DNA of 34,927 bases from Bacteroidota bacterium (GTDB lineage: Bacteria > Bacteroidota > Bacteroidia > Bacteroidales > Prolixibacteraceae). The position numbers were made by a program, and so were the translations under genes. Every line of letters starts with the position of its first letter. Within the stretch, counting starts at the first letter, position 1. Under the pieces are notes generated by a model that made no database searches, had not been told where the DNA came from, and was given only the letters and a program-made list of their open reading frames with translations. The stretch spans positions 1 through 34,927 of the forward strand of contig JAUZOB010000002.1 of the NCBI GenBank assembly GCA_030706665.1. The letters run 5' to 3'. Positions 1 through 7,657 of this stretch are shown here, piece after piece.

Positions 1-2
1 GC

Positions 3-1370
3 GGACCTGTTGAGTTCCGGTACAATGGAACTATGGTTCAGGATTATGTGCCAATTGAATGGCCAGACGGAAGAATTAAGTGGTATTATGATAATATCCC
101 TGGTCTTTACGATGATTTGTATATGGATTTAACCTTTGTAGATATATTCGATCGATTGGGTTTAGATGCTCCGGTCGATTCATTTGCAATGTCTTTTGCA
201 AATGCCGGATATACACTGTGGCATGCCAATCAGTCTGCTCGTTATAATATCCTTCATGGAATAAAGCCTCCTCAGTCTGGCCATTGGCTGAATAATCCTC
301 ATGCTGATGACATCGATTATCAGATCGAAGCGGACTATGCAGGACTCATGTCTCCCGGAATGCCAAATGCTGCTTCTGAATTTTCGGATAAGATTGGTCA
401 TATCATGAATTATGGCGATGGATGGTATGGCGGTGTTTATGTTGGTGCAATGTATTCAGTTGCATTTGTATCGAATGATATTGAAACCGTTGTATCTGAG
501 GCACTGAAAACAATTCCACATCAAAGTAAATTCTACCAATGTATGAGTGATGTCATAAAATGGCACAAACAATTCCCTAATGATTGGAAACGTACCTGGT
601 TTGAATGTGAAAAGAAGTGGAGTTCGGAAACAGGTTGTCCTGATGGGGTCTTTGTGCCTTTGGATATCGATGCATTGATGAATAGTGCCTATGTTACTAT
701 AGGTTTATTGTACGGGCAGGGAGATTTCTTTAAAACCATCGATATTGCAACTCGTTGTGGTCAGGACGCAGATTGCAATCCTTCTACTGCAGCCGGAATT
801 TTGGGAACTATGATCGGATATAGCCGCATTCCGGAAAAATGGAAGAAGAATCTGTATGAAGTTGAAAATATCAATTTCGCATATACCGATATCTCTTTAA
901 ACAAAGCTTATAAGATGAGCTTTGATCATGCCTTGAAAGTTATTGCTCGCAATGGAGGAAAGATAAGCGGGGACAATGTTACTCTTGTTTATCAAAAGCC
1001 GATTCCGGTGCGTTATGAAAAAGCTTTTGATGGTCTATATCCCATAGAAAAGATTGAGGTTCAAAAAACCATTTCAAAGCAACCTGAAATAACATTTGAG
1101 GGAACCGGCATTGTATTTAAAGGACATGTACAATGTTCTGATCCTGAATATGTAGCAAAAGCAGAAATGTACATTGATGGTAAATTGACAAAAACAGCAG
1201 ATTTGCCTGCGAAGTATCAGGTGCGAAGTAATGATCTGTTCTGGAAATATCAATTGCCCAAAGGCAAACACACGGTAAGCTTCAAATGGTTAAATCCACA
1301 AGACAATGCTTCTGTGAATTTTGGTGATGCTATTGTTTATTCGGATGCCCCTAAAAAGGCTCTTTATTAA
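3..1370 (+). CDS. ADP-ribosylglycohydrolase family protein with C-terminal beta-sandwich-like extension (5' partial; frame open to window start)
   Basis: Frame is open upstream of the ATG at 33 (GPVEFRYNGTMVQDYVP). Motifs YGDGWYGGVYVGAMYSVAF and ATRCGQDADCNPSTAAGILGTMIGY resemble the ARH-fold Asp-rich metal site. C-terminus (~aa 345-445) looks like a separate domain. Confidence 0.8.
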   Translation, partial: GPVEFRYNGTMVQDYVPIEWPDGRIKWYYDNIPGLYDDLYMDLTFVDIFDRLGLDAPVDSFAMSFANAGYTLWHANQSARYNILHGIKPPQSGHWLNNPHADDIDYQIEADYAGLMSPGMPNAASEFSDKIGHIMNYGDGWYGGVYVGAMYSVAFVSNDIETVVSEALKTIPHQSKFYQCMSDVIKWHKQFPNDWKRTWFECEKKWSSETGCPDGVFVPLDIDALMNSAYVTIGLLYGQGDFFKTIDIATRCGQDADCNPSTAAGILGTMIGYSRIPEKWKKNLYEVENINFAYTDISLNKAYKMSFDHALKVIARNGGKISGDNVTLVYQKPIPVRYEKAFDGLYPIEKIEVQKTISKQPEITFEGTGIVFKGHVQCSDPEYVAKAEMYIDGKLTKTADLPAKYQVRSNDLFWKYQLPKGKHTVSFKWLNPQDNASVNFGDAIVYSDAPKKALY

Positions 1371-1399
1371 TTAGTCATAACCTTCTAAATCATACCGCT

Positions 1400-2401
1400 A
1401 TGTTTATCGTGTCAAATTACCTTTTAGCTGTTCTATTTTGCGTGGTCACCATGTTTTGTTGGGGATCGTGGGGAAATACACAAAAGCTTGCTTCCAAAAC
1501 GTGGAGGTTCGAGTTCTTTTATTGGGACTATGTCATTGGTGTGTTGCTATTCTCACTGCTCTCGGCTTTTACCTTAGGCAGTTTCGGTGCAGAAGGGCGA
1601 AGTTTTATGACTGATCTGGCACAAGCGAGTACTTCAAATGTGGGAAGTGCTTTTCTGGGGGGAATAATCTTTAATGCTTCAAATATCTTACTTTCTGCGG
1701 CAATTGCTGTTTGCGGAATGTCAGTCGCTTTCCCTGTAGGTGTTGGGCTCGCATTGGTATTGGGGGTAATGATCAATTATTTTGGAGCAGCCAAAGGGGA
1801 GCCATTATTCATCTTTGCCGGAGTCCTGTTAATTGTGATTGGAATTCTGTTTAACGGATTGGCCTATAAAAAAGCATTGGTCGGAACCAAAAAACTTTCT
1901 GCGAAAGGTATTCTGCTTTCTGTTTCAGCCGGAGTAATCATGTCCCTTTTTTATCGTTTTGTGGCAGCTTCTATGGATTTGAATAACTTTTCTGCTCCTG
2001 CAGAAGGAAAGATGACTCCTTATACGGCAGTATTTATTTTTGCACTGGGAGTATTTGTCAGCAACTTCCTGTTTAATACGATTGCCATGAAGAGGCCGGT
2101 AGAAGGTGATCCGGTTTCCATTAGCGGTTACTTTAAAGGTAAAACGATAACCCATCTGGTAGGAGTGTTGGGTGGTGTCATGTGGTGCATGGGGATGACA
2201 TTCAGTATGATCGCATCAGGAAAAGCGGGCGCTGCTATCTCTTATGGATTGGGTCAGGGTGCAACCCTCGTGTCTGCTTTGTGGGGAATTTTGATATGGA
2301 AAGAATTCAAAGGAGCACCTAAGATTTCCAACCAGTTAAATATTGTGATGTTCATATTGTTTGTAATCGGGTTGAGCCTTTTGATTTATGCGGGAGCCTG
2401 A
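1400..2401 (+). CDS. GRP/RhaT-like DMT-superfamily sugar or nucleoside permease
   Basis: 333 aa, about 10 hydrophobic segments, N-terminal FCWGSWGNTQKLASKTWRFEFFYWDY; 29 nt downstream of the ADP-ribosylglycohydrolase gene. Confidence 0.75.
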   Translation: MFIVSNYLLAVLFCVVTMFCWGSWGNTQKLASKTWRFEFFYWDYVIGVLLFSLLSAFTLGSFGAEGRSFMTDLAQASTSNVGSAFLGGIIFNASNILLSAAIAVCGMSVAFPVGVGLALVLGVMINYFGAAKGEPLFIFAGVLLIVIGILFNGLAYKKALVGTKKLSAKGILLSVSAGVIMSLFYRFVAASMDLNNFSAPAEGKMTPYTAVFIFALGVFVSNFLFNTIAMKRPVEGDPVSISGYFKGKTITHLVGVLGGVMWCMGMTFSMIASGKAGAAISYGLGQGATLVSALWGILIWKEFKGAPKISNQLNIVMFILFVIGLSLLIYAGA

Positions 2402-2558
2402 TAATTTGTACCCGTTCTCAGGTAACAATAAGGTACCAAGAGTAGAGCCTTTTAGCATTGCATTTTTCGATTGAAAAGAACTACGTGAAGATGATTGCAT
2501 AGAGTTCGCAGTGCTACTCCCTGAATAATTTTGATACAGAACTTACTTTTTTATAATC

Positions 2559-2607
2559 AAAACCTCTTACTAAATGGCATACTGCCATTTGGCAAGAGGT
2601 TTTTTTA
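2559..2607 (+). terminator. Compound stem-loop plus T-tract after the transporter gene
   Basis: Outer arms AAAACCTCTT (2559-2568)/AAGAGGTTTT (2594-2603); inner perfect arms AAATGGCA (2572-2579)/TGCCATTT (2583-2590); followed by a T-run. Confidence 0.8.
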
Positions 2608-3303
2608 TTTGCTCGATTGTATAGTGCAATAAGCTCTCAAAGAATGTGGCTAATAATTTTAGTAAAGCACAATCACTGTACTAAAAAGGGGACAACGCTA
2701 TATTTCGTACATGGTTTGTATATGGTTCAGATATGGTTCAGATATCGAAAGGATGTTTAGATCATTCCTGAAGACAAAAGAAAAGAAGAATTAAAGTGGG
2801 TGTTATTATAGTGATGCTATAGGGAGAGTCTGAACAAATATTTCGTCCCGGAAGAATAGATTTCAATGAAAGATTCTCCTGAGATTGCTTTCTTTTCATT
2901 TGTTTACATCTTAAAGATAATCAGAATTTTATTTATTTCTGAATTAATAACTGGCGGTTTATTATCTGATAATAAGTATAGATTTGCCGTTTTGGCCTTA
3001 TGTGTCTGAATTATTCTTTGCTTTTAGCACTTCTAAAATTTGAAGTTCATGTATTTCAGGTATTTCTGCTTGATAGATCTCTTTTTAGTTTTCTCAGAAT
3101 GAGTTGTGGAATAAACAGAAAGAGATAAATTGACTATTGGGAAGTGTTTTATTTATTGAATAAGAGCATATTGCTAGAGTGGTATGGATAATAAAGGTGA
3201 AAAATACTCAAAAAAAACCTCTGTTTTAATTTTCGATTTGGGAAATTGCTAATTTTATACTGAATAAAATTCTGGACAATTTTTTCTAACAAAACCATAT
3301 GAA

Positions 3304-5142
3304 ATGTATAAACTAAAGTATCTAACCGGAATTGCATTGATTGCTCTGTGCTCCTGTCAGGTCTTCGGACAGTCAGGTAAAAAGAAGGCTGATTTTCATG
3401 ATTGGGCTGAAACACCTCCTATGGGCTGGAATAGCTGGGATTGTTACGGACCGACTGTCGTTGAGTCGGAGGTAAAAGCAAATGCTGATTATATGTCCGA
3501 ATATCTCAAGAATTATGGCTGGAATTATGTGGTTATTGACATTCGTTGGTATGTAGGCAATGATAAAGCTAACGGTTATAATGAAAAGGATGCAATTTAT
3601 TCAATAGATCAATATGGCCGCTTTGTCCCTGCCGTCAATCGTTTCCCCTCGTCTGCCAATGGGAAAGGTTTCAAACCGCTTGCGGATTACATTCATAGTA
3701 AAGGACTGAAATTCGGAATTCATATTATGCGAGGGATTCCAATGGAGGCTGTAAAAAGAAACCTTCCGATTTTGCATAGTAATGTAACAGCTCAGCAGGT
3801 ATACAACGATGACCGTTTATGTACCTGGTTACATGATATGTATTCTCTTGACGCATCAAAAGAAGGGGCCCAGGAGTATTATAATTCCATTTTTGAGTTG
3901 TATGCTTCGTGGGGACTCGATTTTGTAAAGGTGGATGACCTTTCTTCTCCGTATCACAAAGAGGAGATTGAGATGATCAGGAAAGCAATTGACCGAACTG
4001 GCCGTAAGATTGTCTTTAGTACTTCTCCCGGAGAGACCCCTATAACAGAGGGGAAACATGTTGGGCAACATGCTAATATGTGGCGGACTGTGGGCGATTT
4101 CTGGGATAGTTGGCAGCAACTGAAAGAGCATTTTGAGGTTTGTAACCGATGGGCACCGTTTATCTCATCCGGGGCCTGGCCTGATGCAGATATGTTACCA
4201 TTAGGCCGTATCGGGATTCGTGCAGAAAGAGGCGCGAATCGTATAAGCAACTTTACGAAGGATGAACAATATACTCTGATGACTTTATGGTCAATCTTTC
4301 ATTCCCCTTTGATGTTTGGCGGCGATTTGCCGAGTAATGATGCTTTTACCCTTTCTTTGCTTACCAACAAGGATGTGCTTTATGTAAATAAATGCAGTAA
4401 GAATAATCGCCAATTGTTTCGAAAAGACGATCAGATAGCCTGGATTGCTGATGATCCACGTACAGGTGATAAATTCCTGGCTGTTTTTAATGCTGCAGAT
4501 CAAGTACAGATTTTAGAAAACAAAGCTGCATGGTCGAGCGGACTGATTAACAAACAGACTCCCGGATTTAGCAGAACAGTTGATCTTGATATTACCGGGG
4601 CAACGAAGCTTTATTTGACTGTGAATGATGGAGGTGACGGGAATGACTGGGATCATGCCGATTGGATTGATCCTGTATTGTATCGAGGGAATGATTCTAT
4701 TGCATTGACATCGCTCAAATGGAGTAAAGCAACTACCGGATGGGGGCAGGTTTGTGTCAATAAAAGTGTTTCAGAAGCTGATTTGATTGTTGACGGGAAG
4801 AAGTACGACAATGGGATCGGAGTACATGCCAACTCGGTTATTGTGTATGACTTACCGGAAGGAGTGACCCGTTTCAAAGCGAAAGCAGGTTTGGACAATG
4901 CCTGTGTTTCTCAAAATGTGGGGGCAAGTGTAAAGTTTATGGTCTTTACTCAGGACCCTGCAGGACCTGTTCCTGCCGAGACAGTTAAGATCCCAGTGTT
5001 ATTGAAAAATTTGGGAATTCACTCTGCCTGTAAAGTGCACGATTTGTGGAGCGGTAAGGATCTTGGCGTTTTTAAAGGGAATTTTATTCCGACGATTAAA
5101 CGACATGGATGCGGATTGTATCGGATTTCAGTAGTGAAATAA
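3304..5142 (+). CDS. Secreted GH27 alpha-galactosidase with C-terminal NPCBM-like domain
   Basis: Signal peptide MYKLKYLTGIALIALCSCQVFGQ; TPPMGWNSWDCYG, GLDFVKVDDLSSP, SGAWPDADMLPLG motifs of GH27/clan D; C-terminal KYDNGIGVHANSVIVYDLPEGVTRFKAKAGLDN resembles NPCBM. Confidence 0.9.
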   Translation: MYKLKYLTGIALIALCSCQVFGQSGKKKADFHDWAETPPMGWNSWDCYGPTVVESEVKANADYMSEYLKNYGWNYVVIDIRWYVGNDKANGYNEKDAIYSIDQYGRFVPAVNRFPSSANGKGFKPLADYIHSKGLKFGIHIMRGIPMEAVKRNLPILHSNVTAQQVYNDDRLCTWLHDMYSLDASKEGAQEYYNSIFELYASWGLDFVKVDDLSSPYHKEEIEMIRKAIDRTGRKIVFSTSPGETPITEGKHVGQHANMWRTVGDFWDSWQQLKEHFEVCNRWAPFISSGAWPDADMLPLGRIGIRAERGANRISNFTKDEQYTLMTLWSIFHSPLMFGGDLPSNDAFTLSLLTNKDVLYVNKCSKNNRQLFRKDDQIAWIADDPRTGDKFLAVFNAADQVQILENKAAWSSGLINKQTPGFSRTVDLDITGATKLYLTVNDGGDGNDWDHADWIDPVLYRGNDSIALTSLKWSKATTGWGQVCVNKSVSEADLIVDGKKYDNGIGVHANSVIVYDLPEGVTRFKAKAGLDNACVSQNVGASVKFMVFTQDPAGPVPAETVKIPVLLKNLGIHSACKVHDLWSGKDLGVFKGNFIPTIKRHGCGLYRISVVK

Positions 5143-5158
5143 TTTATGAAATAAAAAA

Positions 5159-5179
5159 CCCGGGTTGGTCAGACCCGGG
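5159..5179. terminator. Bidirectional terminator between convergent GH27 and EF-G-like genes
   Basis: CCCGGGT (5159-5165)/ACCCGGG (5173-5179), 7-nt loop; T6 tract on the minus-strand side, CTTTCTTT on the plus side. Confidence 0.85.
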
Positions 5180-5227
5180 CTTTCTTTGGTTTAGTTTAAG
5201 ATATAAGATTAAAAAAGGATATTGAGA

Positions 5228-7384
5228 TTATTCTTCATTAACCTGAGCAGCATAGGTTGAAAGCAATTCATCCTGTACTTCTGCAGGCACTTTCTCATAA
5301 CTTGCAAATTTCATGATGAATCGTCCACGCCCTCCGGTAAGTGCACTTAAAGAAGTTGAATATCGATTCATCTCCTTAAGCGGAACCTTGGCATTGATCT
5401 TCTCATAACCGTGTTCGCTTCCCATTCCCATAATTAATGCTCTGCGGCCTTGCAAATCACTCATTACATCTCCCATGCGATCGCTTGGTACTGTGACTTC
5501 CAAATCGTAAATCGGTTCCAGAATTTTAGGACCTGCTTTTTTAAAGGCAAGGCTGAAAGCATTACGTCCTGCCAGTTTAAATGAAATTTCATTGGAGTCG
5601 ACCGGGTGCATTTTTCCGTCATAAATGCAAACACGAATATCGCGTGCATATGAACCGGTAAGCGGCCCTTCTTCCATCTTTTCCATGATCCCTTTCAGAA
5701 TGGCAGGATGGAAGCGTGCGTCAATCGATCCTCCTACGATACAGTTACAGAAGACAAGTTTACCTCCCCAGGGTAGTTGTTGAACCTGAGTATTACGAAG
5801 AGAGATCTTTAGTTCTTTCCCTTCTAATTTGTACATTTCGGGATTAGACATTCCCTCGGTGTAAGGTTCAATAAGTAAATGAACTTCACCGAACTGTCCG
5901 GATCCTCCCGATTGTTTTTTGTGGCGATAATCAGCTAAGGCTGCTTTCGTAATAGTTTCCCGATATGGGATCTTGGGATCAAGTAGTTGAATTTCAATTT
6001 TGAATACATGATCGAAATACCATTTCAATACATTGATATGATATTCGCCTTGTGAGTGTAAAATCAGCTGTTTCAGCTCTTTGGAGTATTCAATGACATA
6101 TGTCGGATCTTCATCGCGCAACCGGTGCAAAGCTTCACCCACTTTTTCATCATCAGCTTCGTTGACGGCCTTCAGCGCTACGCGATGACGGGGAACCGGA
6201 AATTCGATCGGAACAAATTTCATTTCGGGGTCTTTGTCACAAAGCGTATGATTGTATTTGGTCTCTTTTAGTTTCACGGTAGCACCGATATCTCCGGCAA
6301 CAAGTTCTGTTACTTTGGTTCGGTTCTTTCCTGCACAGACAAATAGCTGGGCGATACGTTCTTTATTATTGCGGGTTGTGTTAATGAGATCCATCCCTTC
6401 GCGTATAACTCCCGACATGACTTTGAAATAGGAGACTTCGCCGATATGAGGTTCAATGGAGGTTTTAAACACAAAGATTGATGTAATGTCGTTTTCCGAC
6501 ATTTTGATATCGCGGCCGCTCTCTTTTTCACGCATCGGCATATCGTCAGGAGCAGGGACTATATTGCAGATAAATTCCATGAGACGTCGAATTCCCATGT
6601 CTTTCTTTGCGCTAATACAGAATACCGGGAATAAGGTACGTTGTACCATTCCCCGGCGCATTCCCTGGCGCATTTCGTCTTCGGTGAGTGAGCCTTTTTC
6701 GAAGTAGAGTTCCATTAGGGACTCTTCATTTTCGGCTGCTTTCTCTACTAGTTCGTTATGTAATTGTTCGGCTTTTTCTCTTTCCGAATCAGGAATTTCA
6801 GTCATTTTGGGTGCACCACCCTCAGGTCCCCAACTGTACATTTTCATTTTTAGTACATCGACTACGGCGTTAAAACCGAGTCCGGGGTTTACAGGGTACT
6901 GTACGATCGTAACTTTATTGCCCCATAATGAACGGGCTTGTTCAATTGTTTGATCGTAATTTGCATTTTCGTGGTCCAGAAAATTGGTAAGAAAAATAAG
7001 AGGAGTGTTTGTTTGGCCGGAGGAACGCATGCTTCCTTCTGTTCCTGCTTCTATTCCGGCTGCTGAGTCGATTAGAAGTAATCCAAGATCGGCTACATTC
7101 AATGAAGACACGACTGCTCCTGCAAAATCATCAATGCCGGGAGTGTCAAGAATGTTGATTTTTAGATTGTTGAATTCGGTATACAATACCGTTGAGAATA
7201 ACGAGTTTCCAAACTCTTGCTCGATGGGCTGATAATCGGAAACTGTGTTTTTGGTCGCTACATCACCTCTGCGTGTTATGATACCACCCCCGTAGAGCAT
7301 GTCTTCTGCGAGGGTGGTTTTCCCAGAGCCGGGACTTCCCAGCAATACAAGGTTTTTGATTTCTTTGGTCTTATAGGTTCTCAT
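5228..7384 (-). CDS. Elongation factor G-like protein (EF-G2-type paralogue)
   Basis: 718 aa, EF-G domain order, G1 GSPGSGKTT, G3 DTPGI, domain IV/V motifs GQFGEVHLLIEP and GRRALIMGM. Diverged from the canonical fusA at 15340-17457. Confidence 0.92.
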   Translation of the reverse strand: MRTYKTKEIKNLVLLGSPGSGKTTLAEDMLYGGGIITRRGDVATKNTVSDYQPIEQEFGNSLFSTVLYTEFNNLKINILDTPGIDDFAGAVVSSLNVADLGLLLIDSAAGIEAGTEGSMRSSGQTNTPLIFLTNFLDHENANYDQTIEQARSLWGNKVTIVQYPVNPGLGFNAVVDVLKMKMYSWGPEGGAPKMTEIPDSEREKAEQLHNELVEKAAENEESLMELYFEKGSLTEDEMRQGMRRGMVQRTLFPVFCISAKKDMGIRRLMEFICNIVPAPDDMPMREKESGRDIKMSENDITSIFVFKTSIEPHIGEVSYFKVMSGVIREGMDLINTTRNNKERIAQLFVCAGKNRTKVTELVAGDIGATVKLKETKYNHTLCDKDPEMKFVPIEFPVPRHRVALKAVNEADDEKVGEALHRLRDEDPTYVIEYSKELKQLILHSQGEYHINVLKWYFDHVFKIEIQLLDPKIPYRETITKAALADYRHKKQSGGSGQFGEVHLLIEPYTEGMSNPEMYKLEGKELKISLRNTQVQQLPWGGKLVFCNCIVGGSIDARFHPAILKGIMEKMEEGPLTGSYARDIRVCIYDGKMHPVDSNEISFKLAGRNAFSLAFKKAGPKILEPIYDLEVTVPSDRMGDVMSDLQGRRALIMGMGSEHGYEKINAKVPLKEMNRYSTSLSALTGGRGRFIMKFASYEKVPAEVQDELLSTYAAQVNEE

Positions 7385-7446
7385 CTTTCAACGTTTTTGG
7401 TTTACGTCTATGTCGATTTTAAGGATTTCTTAATCTTTAGGCACAC

Positions 7447-7476
7447 CAAAGTTAACATTTATACAATGCAAAACAA
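7447..7476 (-). promoter_or_regulatory. Bacteroidetes sigma-ABfr-type promoter for the EF-G-like gene
   Basis: Minus strand reads TTG (7476-7474), N19, TAACTTTG (7454-7447), matching TTG-N19-TAnnTTTG; start codon at 7384. Confidence 0.7.
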
Positions 7477-7517
7477 GTTTTTCGTCTTTTTTTGAACGAT
7501 GAGCGTATATTTTGAGA

Positions 7518-7564
7518 AAAAAGAATAAGAGGCCGTCAAAACTGATCTGCCTCTTATTCTTTTT
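7518..7564 (-). terminator. Long perfect stem-loop downstream of the GH89 gene
   Basis: 16-bp perfect arms AAAAAGAATAAGAGGC (7518-7533)/GCCTCTTATTCTTTTT (7549-7564), 15-nt loop; T-rich on the minus-strand exit. Confidence 0.75.
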
Positions 7565-7657
7565 AGTGTTTTGAAAATTCTATGATAACCCAATTATGGT
7601 AATCAGGTGGATGTATTTTCTGATAATTATTTTTTAATTTTATTGTGGTAATAAAGT

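Noticed and set aside
3149-3415. 88-aa minus-strand ORF upstream of GH27
   Set aside because: Overlaps the GH27 signal peptide region antisense; low-complexity AT-rich translation without motifs.
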